Source: Pseudotabrizicola sediminis (lineage in GTDB: Bacteria; Pseudomonadota; Alphaproteobacteria; Rhodobacterales; Rhodobacteraceae). From it: a DNA stretch of 64,000 nucleotides. Shown piece by piece: positions 43,043 through 51,448 of this stretch (positions within the stretch are counted from its first letter, which is position 1; each line of letters opens with the position of its first letter). The notes beneath the pieces are model-generated. The model was not told the DNA's origin. It saw nothing but the letters and a program-made list of their open reading frames with translations, and made no database searches. The position numbers and the translations under genes were made by a program. The stretch lies in contig NZ_RPEM01000003.1 in assembly GCF_004745575.1 (NCBI RefSeq), positions 186,001 through 250,000 of the forward strand, read 5' to 3'.

Positions 43043-44320
43043 ATGCCTGCAAATGAAAAGCCACCCCGCCCGAAAGCGGCCCCCAAAGCCGCCGCACCGG
43101 AAGGCGAACGCATCGCCAAGGTGCTGTCGCGCGCCGGTATTTCGTCGCGTCGCGAGGCAGAGCGGCTGATCGAGGCGGGCGAAGTCACCGTCAATGGCAA
43201 GGTCATCTCCTCCCCCGCCCTCAACGTCACCGCGGCCGACCGCATCAGCGTGTCCGGCCAGCCCGTAGGTGCCCCCGAACCGGCGCGGCTGTGGCTGTAT
43301 TACAAGCCCGAGGGCCTGGTGACCTCTGCTTCCGACGAAAAGGGACGCGACACCGTATTCGACAACCTGCCCGAAGACATGCCCCGCGTCATGTCCATCG
43401 GCCGGCTTGACCTCAATTCCGAAGGCCTGCTGCTGCTCACCAACGATGGCGCGCTCAAACGCCAGCTGGAACTGCCCTCCACCGGCTGGCTGCGCAAGTA
43501 CCGGGTGCGGGTCAAGGGCAACCCCACCGAACCCGAAATCGAGCCGCTGCGCAAAGGCATCACCATCGACGGCGAGCGGTTCCAGCCGATGGAGGTCAAG
43601 ATCGACCGCCATCAGGGGGCCAACGCCTGGCTGACCATCGGCTTGCGCGAAGGCAAGAACCGCGAGATCCGCCGCGCCATGTTTGCCATCGGCATGACCG
43701 TGAACCGGCTGATCCGCGTCAGCTACGGCCCGTTCCGCCTGAACGAGATGGAACCGGGCGATGTCGAGGAAATCAAGGCCCGCGTGTTGCGCGACCAGCT
43801 GGGTGCCCTGCTGTCAGGCCAGATCGAAGACGCGTCCGAAATCCCGACCAAAGCCAAATCCCGCGTCCGCACCACCAGCCGCACCGCAGGCGATGACGAC
43901 CGCCCGGCGCGCAGCAGCACCCCCCGCCCCACCCGAGCGGCACCCGGCGACAGGCCCGTCCGCAGCGCCGCAGCGCCCTCGCGCGACGAGGCACCAAAGC
44001 CCGGCCGCACCACCACCGGCAGACAGCCCCGCAGCGGCACCGCCGCGAAGGCACCCGGCACCGTTACCTCGACCCGTGGCCGGAAGGCTTTGGGTCAACT
44101 GGCTGATAGCTGGGGCACGGCCACCAAACTCGCCGCAAAACCTGCCCCCAAGCCAGAGGCCAAATCCACCCGCCGCCCCGCCCCCTTGCAGATCGAAGGC
44201 GACACCGCCGCCCCAAGACCGCGAAGCCGCACCAAGACCGCCGCCAAGCCCAGCACCCGCAACGCTGGCCCCGAAGCACCCCGCAGCGGTGGCCCGAAAC
44301 CACCGCCGCGCCGGAAATGA
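43043..44320 (+). CDS. rluB: RluB-type 23S rRNA pseudouridine synthase with long basic tail
   Basis: The roughly 425-residue protein has an S4 domain (RIAKVLSRAGISSRREAERLIEAGEVTVNGK) and a RsuA/RluB catalytic domain with GRLDLNSEGLLLLTND (Asp123) and GLREGKNREIRRAMF. From about residue 260 it runs into a 165-residue Ala/Pro/Arg/Lys-rich low-complexity tail (many TKAKS, TTTGR, RKA stretches), much longer than in E. coli. The ATG at 43043 follows AAGGA. An earlier ATG at 43034 is possible. It modifies a uridine in helix 89-90 of 23S rRNA, by family. The tail is probably RNA-binding and disordered. Confidence 0.9.
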   Translation: MPANEKPPRPKAAPKAAAPEGERIAKVLSRAGISSRREAERLIEAGEVTVNGKVISSPALNVTAADRISVSGQPVGAPEPARLWLYYKPEGLVTSASDEKGRDTVFDNLPEDMPRVMSIGRLDLNSEGLLLLTNDGALKRQLELPSTGWLRKYRVRVKGNPTEPEIEPLRKGITIDGERFQPMEVKIDRHQGANAWLTIGLREGKNREIRRAMFAIGMTVNRLIRVSYGPFRLNEMEPGDVEEIKARVLRDQLGALLSGQIEDASEIPTKAKSRVRTTSRTAGDDDRPARSSTPRPTRAAPGDRPVRSAAAPSRDEAPKPGRTTTGRQPRSGTAAKAPGTVTSTRGRKALGQLADSWGTATKLAAKPAPKPEAKSTRRPAPLQIEGDTAAPRPRSRTKTAAKPSTRNAGPEAPRSGGPKPPPRRK

Positions 44321-44461
44321 GCCCCCAAGGCGGCAAACGGCAAGAGACTGCCTTGTGCGCCCTCCTCGCCGCGTCACCACTGGCAAGCGATTGATGCATA
44401 CCCTATACTAAACAAACAGGCCCGCCCGTCGCCGTGCCGCTGCCGCCAGAATGAGGCTGAT

Positions 44462-44545
44462 ATGTCCGGAAACGGGATGCAAACCCTGTCTTTCATCCTG
44501 CTGATCGGCCTAGTCGGCTATGTTGCCTTTGGCGGGGGGTTGTAG
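44462..44545 (+). CDS. 27-residue single-span microprotein coupled to the XpaC gene
   Basis: ATG at 44462, GAGG about ten bases before it, and a TAG at 44543-44545 that directly abuts the ATG of the next gene (TAGATG). The product has a short polar start (MSGNGMQ), a hydrophobic core TLSFILLIGLVGYVAF and a GGGL end, so it is a predicted single membrane span. Coding is supported by the ribosome site, the coupling and the clean hydrophobic pattern, but not by homology I can recall. It heads the 44.5-49.9 kb module. It could be a membrane partner of the XpaC-like or TelA-like protein. Confidence 0.65.
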   Translation: MSGNGMQTLSFILLIGLVGYVAFGGGL

Positions 44546-45424
44546 ATGGCACAGCGTTTTGGTGGCCGGTTCAGCCCGGGGGCTTCGCCCGATGCCAAGG
44601 GCACGCCACCACCGGCCCACCCCTTTGATGGCAAACAACCGCTCAAAGGTGCCGGTCGCGCCCGGTTTCTGGGTATCGCGGCACTGCTGTTCCTGCCCGC
44701 CGCCTTCACCGGCAGCCCAGATGCACTGCTGTTTGGGCTGGCCGCCACGGCCCTGATGCTCGCCGCCGCTTTCCTTACGCGGGAAGGGCTGAAGGCCCAT
44801 GCCGCCTTTGACGCGCGCAAGATTGCCCGCCGCCCGGCCTTTCCGCGCAAGATCTTCGGATCGGTGCTGACCGGGGCCGCCCTGGTGGCCGGCGGGTTGA
44901 TGAGCCATGATGGCGTGCTTTATCCGCTGCTGTTCGGCTTTGCCGGGGCTGCGCTGCATTTCAACACCTTCGGCCCCGATCCGCTGCGCGACAAGGGCAG
45001 CGAGGGGATTGATACCTTCCAGACCGACCGCGTCGCCCGCGCCGTGGATGAGGCGGAAAAGCATCTGACCGCGATGCGTGATGCCATCCTGCGCGCGAAT
45101 GACCGCCAGCTGGAGATGCGGGTCGACCGCTTCATCGCCGCCGCCCGCCAACTGTTCCGCACGGTCGAGGACGATCCGCGCGATCTGACCGCCGCCCGCA
45201 AGTACCTGTCGGTCTACCTGATGGGCGCGCGTGACGCGACGGTCAAGTTCGCCGACCTGTATGCACGGTCACGCGATGCGCAAGCCCGCAGCGAATACAT
45301 CGCGCTGCTGGATGACCTTGAAACCACCTTCGCCGACCGCTCGCGCCGCCTGCTCAACGACAATCGCAGCGATCTGGATGTCGAGATTTCCGTGCTGCGC
45401 GACCGGCTGAAAACCGAAGCATAA
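44546..45424 (+). CDS. XpaC-family membrane protein
   Basis: The 292-residue protein resembles XpaC, the 5-bromo-4-chloroindolyl phosphate hydrolysis family. It has two closely paired membrane segments (FLGIAALLFLPAAFTG, ALLFGLAATALMLAAAF) and another pair near residues 110-140, then a helical cytosolic C-terminal half (EAEKHLTAMRDAIL, FIAAARQLFRTVEDDPRDLTAARKYLSVYLMGA). The family's name comes from a phenotype; the enzymatic role is uncertain. In Bacillus xpaC is paired with the TelA-like yaaN. Here a TelA gene follows after 42 bp, so the pair is conserved. Confidence 0.82.
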   Translation: MAQRFGGRFSPGASPDAKGTPPPAHPFDGKQPLKGAGRARFLGIAALLFLPAAFTGSPDALLFGLAATALMLAAAFLTREGLKAHAAFDARKIARRPAFPRKIFGSVLTGAALVAGGLMSHDGVLYPLLFGFAGAALHFNTFGPDPLRDKGSEGIDTFQTDRVARAVDEAEKHLTAMRDAILRANDRQLEMRVDRFIAAARQLFRTVEDDPRDLTAARKYLSVYLMGARDATVKFADLYARSRDAQARSEYIALLDDLETTFADRSRRLLNDNRSDLDVEISVLRDRLKTEA

Positions 45425-45466
45425 ACGCCCCACCCCATTGACCGACACTCCATTGAAAGTAGCGCC

Positions 45467-46639
45467 ATGAAAACCACCACCCGCGAACAGGCCGCCCAGA
45501 CCCTGACCCAGATCGAGGAAGTCACCGCCGTTGTCCTGCCCGAACCGGGAACCGAGATCGTGCCGCTGACCACTGCCACCGGCAACAAGGCGACAGAGAT
45601 CCGCACACGCATGGCCGAGCTTGAGATGGACAATACCCAGTCGATCATCTCGTTCGGGTCGAAAGCACAGGCCGAGCTGCAGGTGATTTCGCAGGAAATG
45701 CTGGCCGATGTGAAGAACAAGGATGCCGGCCCCGCAGGCGACAGCTTGCGCCAGATCGTCACCACCATCCGGGGGTTCGGGGCCGAAGAGCTGGACCTGC
45801 GCCGTGACCGCAGCTGGTGGGAAAAGCTGCTGGGCCGCGCCGCGCCCTTTGCCAAGTTCGTCTCGCGTTACGAAACCGTGCAGGGTCAGATCGACAAGGT
45901 CACCGAAGACCTGCTGCGCCATGAACACACGCTTCTGAAAGACATCCGCTCGCTGGATGTGCTCTATGAAAAGACCCTGAACTTCTACGACGAACTCGCG
46001 CTCTATATCGCGGCGGGTGAGGCGAAGATGGCCGATCTTGACGCAACCACCATCCCCGCCAAAGAGGCAGAAGTCGCCGCAGCCCCCGAAAATGATCAGG
46101 TGAAAACAGCGCAGGAACTGCGCGACCTGCGCGCCGCGCGCGATGATCTGGAACGCCGGGTGCACGACCTGAAACTGACCCGTCAGGTCACCATGCAATC
46201 ACTGCCCTCGATCCGTCTGGTGCAGGAAAACGACAAATCTCTGGTCACCAAGATCAACTCGACGCTGGTGAACACCGTGCCCCTGTGGGAAACCCAGCTG
46301 GCGCAGGCCGTCACCATCCAGCGGTCGCGCGAGGCGGCGGACGCCGTGCGCGGCGCCAATGACCTGACCAACGAGCTCTTGACCAAAAACGCCGACAACC
46401 TGCGCGAAACCAACCGCGTCGTGCGGACAGAAATGGAACGGGGCGTCTTCGACATCGCTTCGGTCAAGCAGGCGAACGATCAGCTGATCGCCACCATCAA
46501 CGACAGCCTGCAGATCGCCGATGAAGGCAAGGCCCGTCGCGCCGCCGCCGAAGTCGAGCTGCAGAAGATGGAGTCCGAACTGCGCGATACGCTTGCCTCG
46601 GCCACCGCGCGCCGCCCTGCCCCGCAGACCCAAGGATAA
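45467..46639 (+). CDS. TelA-family protein (toxic anion resistance)
   Basis: The 390-residue, largely helical protein matches TelA/YaaN: IISFGSKAQAELQVISQEMLADVKNKDAGPAGDSL, LLGRAAPFAKFVSRYETVQGQID, HTLLKDIRSLDVLYEKTLNFYDEL, and VNTVPLWETQLAQAVTI. TelA is linked to tellurite and antibiotic tolerance, but its biochemistry is unsettled. It is soluble and acts with a membrane partner, probably the XpaC protein upstream. GAAAGTAGCGCC precedes the ATG. The DUF2927 gene starts ten bp after its stop. Confidence 0.9.
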   Translation: MKTTTREQAAQTLTQIEEVTAVVLPEPGTEIVPLTTATGNKATEIRTRMAELEMDNTQSIISFGSKAQAELQVISQEMLADVKNKDAGPAGDSLRQIVTTIRGFGAEELDLRRDRSWWEKLLGRAAPFAKFVSRYETVQGQIDKVTEDLLRHEHTLLKDIRSLDVLYEKTLNFYDELALYIAAGEAKMADLDATTIPAKEAEVAAAPENDQVKTAQELRDLRAARDDLERRVHDLKLTRQVTMQSLPSIRLVQENDKSLVTKINSTLVNTVPLWETQLAQAVTIQRSREAADAVRGANDLTNELLTKNADNLRETNRVVRTEMERGVFDIASVKQANDQLIATINDSLQIADEGKARRAAAEVELQKMESELRDTLASATARRPAPQTQG

Positions 46640-46649
46640 GCCCCACCCT

Positions 46650-47603
46650 ATGCGCGTTTCCGCTGTTTTCCGTAGTACCGTGTCCGCCCTGTGCGGTCTG
46701 GCGCTTGTGGGCTGCGTGGCCAGCCCACAGGCGCCGCGCACATCACCCAACGCACCCGCGCGCCCTGCGGCGGTGGTGGTGCCGCAAATGCCGCCCTCGG
46801 CCGCAAGTCAGGCCGTGCGTCTGCATTTCGCCCGGGTGCAGGCAGATCTTTTGTCCAACGGGTTGCTGCGCACCGATGGCGGCGGGCGCGACACGCCCTT
46901 TACCGACCGGATGCTGGCGGAAAACTTCATCCGCATCGCCCTTTACGACGAATATGTGCGCGGCAATGCGGGTCCGGTCCAGCGCGAGGCTCCCAGCCGG
47001 TTGCGCCGCTGGGAAACCCCGGTGCGGGTCGGCCTGCGTTTTGGTGCCTCGGTCAGCCCCAGCGCCCGCGCTACCGATACCGCGCGTGTGCGGTCCTACC
47101 TCGCCCGCCTCAGCCGCCTGACCGGCCACCCCATTGCGTTGAACGATGCAGCCCCGAACTTCTACGTGTACATCGTGAACGAAGACGAACGCCGCGCGCT
47201 TGGCCCGGTCGCATCCGCCGCCCTGCCCGGCCTGTCGGCGGGTGAGGTTGCGGGCATCACCAACATGCCGATATCCACCTATTGTCTGGTCTATGCCATG
47301 TCCGAAGGCAACTCGGGCCGCTATACCCGCGCCTTCGCGGTGATCCGGGCCGAACATCCCGACCTGTTGCGCCTGTCCTGCATGCATGAAGAAATCGCGC
47401 AAGCCATGGGCCTTGCCAATGACAGCCCGCGCGCGCGTCCGTCGATCTTCAACGATGACGAGGAATTTGCCCTGCTGACCGGGCAGGACGAGCTGATGCT
47501 GCGCATGCTCTACAACCCCGCCCTGCGCACCGGCATGGCCGAGGCAGAGGCGCGGCCCATTGTCGAATCCCTTGCGCGCGCGCTGATGGGCGGCGAAAGT
47601 TGA
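46650..47603 (+). CDS. DUF2927 lipoprotein
   Basis: The 317-residue protein has a lipoprotein signal (VSALCGLALVGC, Cys21 or nearby) followed by DUF2927. The conserved core includes FVAPISVGL-like RVGLRFGASVSPS, STYCLVYAMSEG and LRLSCMHEEIAQAMGLANDSP. The HEE-x-x-Q pattern resembles a metal-dependent hydrolase site, so a metalloprotease-like function in the periplasm is an inference. It lies between TelA (10 bp) and the SPFH gene (47 bp). Confidence 0.82.
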   Translation: MRVSAVFRSTVSALCGLALVGCVASPQAPRTSPNAPARPAAVVVPQMPPSAASQAVRLHFARVQADLLSNGLLRTDGGGRDTPFTDRMLAENFIRIALYDEYVRGNAGPVQREAPSRLRRWETPVRVGLRFGASVSPSARATDTARVRSYLARLSRLTGHPIALNDAAPNFYVYIVNEDERRALGPVASAALPGLSAGEVAGITNMPISTYCLVYAMSEGNSGRYTRAFAVIRAEHPDLLRLSCMHEEIAQAMGLANDSPRARPSIFNDDEEFALLTGQDELMLRMLYNPALRTGMAEAEARPIVESLARALMGGES

Positions 47604-47650
47604 CCCCACCCCCGGCATGACGATCAGACCGGACCCAACGGAGAAGTGCC

Positions 47651-48754
47651 ATGGTATTCGATTTCCTCAAAGGCGAATTCATCGACGTCATTTCCTTTCT
47701 GGATGACACCCGCGACACGATGGTCTGGCGGTTTGAACGCCGGGGGCAGGCCATCAAATACGGGGCCAAGCTGACCGTGCGCGAAGGTCAGGCGGCGGTC
47801 TTCGTGCATGAAGGGCAGCTGGCCGATGTCTTCGGCCCCGGCCTCTACATGCTGGAAACCAACAACATGCCGGTGATGACCACCCTGCAGCACTGGGATC
47901 ACGGCTTTTCCAGCCCGTTCAAGTCCGAGGTGTATTTCATCAACACCACCCGCTTCAACGACCAGAAGTGGGGCACCAAGAACCCGATCATGACCCGCGA
48001 CCCGGAATTCGGGCCCGTGCGGATCCGCGCCTTTGGCACCTATTCCATGCGCGTCAGCGATCCGGCGGTGTTTCTGCGCGAAATCGTCGGCACCGATGGC
48101 GAATTCACCGCCGATGAAGTGTCCTACCAGATCCGCAACATCATCGTGCAGGAGTTCAGCCGGACCATCGCATCCTCCGGCATTCCGGTGCTCGACATGG
48201 CGGCCAACACCGCCGATATGGGCAAGATCATCACCACCGCGATCAACCCGCTGGTGGCCGAATACGGCCTGACCCTGCCGGAATTCTACATCGAAAACAT
48301 CAGCCTGCCGGAAGAGGTCGAAAAGGTGCTCGACAAGCGCACCTCGGTCGGCATCGCAGGGGATCTGAACAAATACATGCAGTTCAACGCCGCCGAAGGC
48401 ATCGCCAACCCCGCATCGGGCGCAGGCGCGATGATAGGCGCGGGCATGGCTGCCGGAATGGGCGCGGCAATGGCGCAAGCCGCCGGCCCATGGGGTGCCC
48501 CACCCGCCACCATCCCGGCCGCAGCGGCACCGCCGCCGCCACCGCCGGCCGCCGCAGCGGTCTGGCATCTGGCCGAAAACGGCGCGACCAAAGGCCCGTT
48601 TGACGAAGCCACCCTTTCCGCCATGGCCGCCACAGGCCAGATCACCCGCGCCAGCATGGTCTGGACCGCCGGGCAGGACGGCTGGAAAACGGCCAGCGAC
48701 ACCCCGCTGAGCCGCCTGTTCGACTCTGTCCCGCCCCCCCCGCCCGCGCCGTAA
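47651..48754 (+). CDS. SPFH/YdjI-like protein with C-terminal GYF_2-like domain
   Basis: The 367-residue protein has an SPFH-type domain of the 'virion core protein'/YdjI kind: VFDFLKGEFIDVISFLDDTRDTMVWRF in parts, AAVFVHEGQLADVFGPGLYML, IRAFGTYSMRVSDP and IIVQEFSRTIASSGIPVLDM. A Gly/Ala/Pro-rich linker (about 255-305) leads to VWHLAENGATKGPFDEATL...ASMVWTAGQDGWKTA, a GYF_2-like domain that binds proline-rich or membrane partners. SPFH proteins form membrane-associated scaffolds. In Bacillus YdjI works with the zinc-ribbon membrane protein YdjG, and here such a protein is encoded 3 bp downstream. Confidence 0.88.
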   Translation: MVFDFLKGEFIDVISFLDDTRDTMVWRFERRGQAIKYGAKLTVREGQAAVFVHEGQLADVFGPGLYMLETNNMPVMTTLQHWDHGFSSPFKSEVYFINTTRFNDQKWGTKNPIMTRDPEFGPVRIRAFGTYSMRVSDPAVFLREIVGTDGEFTADEVSYQIRNIIVQEFSRTIASSGIPVLDMAANTADMGKIITTAINPLVAEYGLTLPEFYIENISLPEEVEKVLDKRTSVGIAGDLNKYMQFNAAEGIANPASGAGAMIGAGMAAGMGAAMAQAAGPWGAPPATIPAAAAPPPPPPAAAAVWHLAENGATKGPFDEATLSAMAATGQITRASMVWTAGQDGWKTASDTPLSRLFDSVPPPPPAP

Positions 48755-48757
48755 AGC

Positions 48758-49855
48758 ATGCCCGACCAAGACCACCGCTGGCCCTGCGAAAGCTGCGGCG
48801 CAGACCTGCGTTTTTCGCCCGGCGATACCGCGCTGAAATGCGATCATTGCGGCCATGTGCAGGCCCTGCCCGACGCGCCCGCCGCCCGGCAGACCGCACT
48901 GGCAGAGCTTGATCTGAACCGCGCCCTGCAAGACGACCTGCCCCCTGCCGATATGGAAGAGGTGCGCATCACCCCCTGCCCCTCCTGCGGCGCGCAGGTG
49001 GAATTCCACGGGGCCGAACACGCCACCGAATGCCCGTTCTGCGCCACCCCGGTGGCCATCGGCACCGGCACAGAGCGCCTGATCAAACCGCAGGCCGTGC
49101 TGCCCTTTGCCCTGACCGAACGGCAGGGACGCGAGGCGATGGTGAACTGGCTGGGCAGCCTGTGGTTTGCCCCGAACAGCCTGGTGGAATACGCGCGTAA
49201 GGGCCGCACTCTTTCGGGCCTCTACGTTCCCTACTGGACCTATGATGCCGCCACCCGCAGCCGCTATTCCGGCGCGCGCGGCACCCATTACTATGAAACC
49301 CGCACCGTGACCGTGCAGGTCAACGGCAAGAACCAGCGGCAGCAACAGCAGGTGCGCAAGACCCGCTGGCAATCCGCCTCGGGCTGGGTCTCGCGCCGGT
49401 TCGATGATGTGCTGGTGCTGGCCAGCGCCTCGCTGCCGCGCCGCTATACCGATGCGCTGGCCCCGTGGGATCTGGGCGCGCTGGTGCCCTATTCGCCCGA
49501 TTACCTCGCAGGCTTCACGTCTGAGGGCTACACCGTCAGCCTCGGCGATGGCCAGACCATCGCGCATCAGGTGATGGCCGCCCAGATCGCGCAGGACATC
49601 CGCCACGACATCGGCGGCGATGAACAGCGCATCGACCGGGTCGACACCGCCTATTCGGCCGAGACGTTCAAGCACATCCTGCTGCCGATCTGGATGGCCG
49701 CCTATAAATACAACGGCAAGACCTACCGCTTTGTCGTGAACGGCCAGACCGGCAAGGTGCAGGGCGAACGCCCCTATTCGGCGTGGAAGATCGCCTTCGC
49801 CGTCATCGCCGCCGCCATCCTCATCGGCGGGTTCGCGTATCTGAGCGAGATGTAG
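48758..49855 (+). CDS. Double zinc-ribbon membrane-anchored protein (YdjG-like)
   Basis: The 365-residue protein starts with two zinc ribbons (CESCGADLRF and CDHCGHVQ at residues 10-34; CPSCGAQVEF and CPFCATPVAIG at about 71-95). A conserved central domain follows (FALTERQGREAMVNWLGSLWFAPNSL, GLYVPYWTYDAAT), and it ends in one span (IAFAVIAAAILIGGFAYL). A short tail SEM faces the other side. It is of the type annotated as TFIIB-zinc-ribbon or 'primosomal protein-like' but has no helicase motifs. With the SPFH gene 3 bp upstream it recalls the YdjI-YdjG pair. Confidence 0.85.
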   Translation: MPDQDHRWPCESCGADLRFSPGDTALKCDHCGHVQALPDAPAARQTALAELDLNRALQDDLPPADMEEVRITPCPSCGAQVEFHGAEHATECPFCATPVAIGTGTERLIKPQAVLPFALTERQGREAMVNWLGSLWFAPNSLVEYARKGRTLSGLYVPYWTYDAATRSRYSGARGTHYYETRTVTVQVNGKNQRQQQQVRKTRWQSASGWVSRRFDDVLVLASASLPRRYTDALAPWDLGALVPYSPDYLAGFTSEGYTVSLGDGQTIAHQVMAAQIAQDIRHDIGGDEQRIDRVDTAYSAETFKHILLPIWMAAYKYNGKTYRFVVNGQTGKVQGERPYSAWKIAFAVIAAAILIGGFAYLSEM

Positions 49856-49928
49856 GATAGGCCCGCCCTTTCCGACCCCGCCACATTCGTCTAGAATCAT
49901 GCGACAATAAGAAATCAAAGGGCAGGCC

Positions 49929-51176
49929 ATGCAGATGAACAGACGCGCAGTTGTTTTGGGCCTCGGGGCCCTGTGGCTTTCCGGCTGCGTCGGTGGTGGC
50001 GGTACGGGTTCCGTCGTCTCGCGCGGGCCGGACCCCGGCATGTCGCCGGTGCCCAATGCGGGCTTTGACGCCTGGGTCACCAGCTACAAATCCCGCGCCG
50101 CCAGCCGGGGCCTGTCGCAATCCACCATCGACACCGCCTTCCGCAGTGCAGGCTTCCTGCCCGGCGTGGTGGAGCGTGACCGCAACCAGACCGAATTCAC
50201 CCGCACGCTGGAAGATTACCTCGCCATCGCCGCCAGCCCCGACCGTATCGCCAAGGGCCGCGCCGCATTGGCCCGCCATCGCGGCACCTTGGCCGCAATC
50301 GAGGCCCGCTACGGGGTCGAGGCCGAAGTAGTCACCGCCGTCTGGGGTCTGGAAAGCCAGTATGGCGAACGGCGCGGCACCGTGCCGGTGATCTCGGCGC
50401 TCGCAACCCTCGCCTATGACGGGCGACGCGGCGCGTTCTTTGAACAACAGCTCACCGCCGCCCTGCGCATCCTGCAAAACGGCGACACCACCCCCGCCAA
50501 CATGACCGGCAGCTGGGCGGGTGCCATGGGCCACACCCAGTTCATCCCGACCAGCTATCTGGAATTCGCCGTCGATTTCACCGGCGACGGGCGGCGCGAC
50601 ATCTGGGCCGATGACCCGACCGATGCGCTGGCCTCTGCCGCCGCGTACCTGTCACGCTCCGGCTGGCGCAAGGGCCAACCCTGGGGGGTCGAGGTGCGCC
50701 TGCCATCTGGCTTCAACACCGCCGTCACCGGGCGCGGCAAGGGCCGCAACCCGGCGGACTGGTCGGCGATGGGCGTGACCACCGCCGACGGCGGCCGCCT
50801 GCCCAACCACGGCGCAGGCTCCATCCTCATCCCGCAGGGGGCGGGTGGCCCGGCCTTCCTGATCTTCAACAATTTCAACGCCATCGCCCGCTACAACAAC
50901 GCGGTCAACTACGTCATCGGCGTCGGCCACCTGTCAGACCGGCTGCGCGGCGGCGGGCCCATCCGGGGCAACTTCCCGCCAGATGCCACCGGCATGACCA
51001 TTGCCGACCGCCAGGATCTGCAACGCCGCCTGACCGCCGCAGGCTTTGACACCGAAGGCAGCGACGGCGTCATCGGTGCCAAGACCCGCGCCGCAATCGA
51101 AGGCTTTCAGCGCGCCCGCGGCCTGCCCGTCACCGGCGAACCCTCGCGCAGCCTCTTGCAAACCCTCGGCGGCTGA
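49929..51176 (+). CDS. Lytic murein transglycosylase of MltB type, lipoprotein
   Basis: The 415-residue protein has a lipoprotein signal (AVVLGLGALWLSGC, Cys20), an MltB/SLT_2 catalytic domain with GLESQYGERRG (catalytic Glu) and AGAMGHTQFIPTSYLEFAVD, and a C-terminal PG_binding_1 domain (IADRQDLQRRLTAAGFDTEGSDGVIG). It cuts peptidoglycan and is anchored in the outer membrane. AAAGGGCAGG precedes the ATG. It may be co-transcribed with the module upstream (73-bp gap), which would tie that module to the envelope. Confidence 0.92.
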   Translation: MQMNRRAVVLGLGALWLSGCVGGGGTGSVVSRGPDPGMSPVPNAGFDAWVTSYKSRAASRGLSQSTIDTAFRSAGFLPGVVERDRNQTEFTRTLEDYLAIAASPDRIAKGRAALARHRGTLAAIEARYGVEAEVVTAVWGLESQYGERRGTVPVISALATLAYDGRRGAFFEQQLTAALRILQNGDTTPANMTGSWAGAMGHTQFIPTSYLEFAVDFTGDGRRDIWADDPTDALASAAAYLSRSGWRKGQPWGVEVRLPSGFNTAVTGRGKGRNPADWSAMGVTTADGGRLPNHGAGSILIPQGAGGPAFLIFNNFNAIARYNNAVNYVIGVGHLSDRLRGGGPIRGNFPPDATGMTIADRQDLQRRLTAAGFDTEGSDGVIGAKTRAAIEGFQRARGLPVTGEPSRSLLQTLGG

Positions 51177-51448
51177 ACCGGCGCACGGGGGGCTTTCCGC
51201 TCCCCGCACCCCCAGCGCATATTTGCGAAGCAGTCATGCCAACGGTGTGTTCTAATGATTGCTGCTTTCCCACCTCCCCCGCGCGGGGTGCGCGCACCCG
51301 AGGAGACGCGCGGCACGCGCGCGACGAGACAAAAACAACGCGGCGCAGCCGCTCCTTCAGATCCACCATGGCCCCGCGTACCCCGCCGGGGCGTTGACTC
51401 CGCCGCCCCACCCGCGCAATAGCGCTCTATCCCCGACCGGAGGCTCTG
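51177..51448. other. Intergenic region between mltB-like gene and purC
   Basis: Most of the 272 bp is family 2 repeat copy 2 (51271-51366). The 82 bp before purC hold CCGGAGG and presumably its promoter. No gene. Confidence 0.5.
51271..51366 (-). repeat. Dispersed GC-rich repeat, family 2, copy 2
   Basis: It matches 5993-6120: GAGGAGACGCGCGGCACGCG, GCGCGACGAGAC, AAAAACAACG, GCGGC-GCA-GCCGC (51340-51352) and TCAGATCC, with a handful of changes and only one copy of the leading unit. The terminator-like hairpin points to the minus strand although no minus-strand gene ends here. Confidence 0.75.

Noticed and set aside
47624-50080. Minus-strand frame of more than 800 codons
   Set aside because: It is antisense to the SPFH and zinc-ribbon genes, both of which have clear motifs, ribosome sites and tight spacing.
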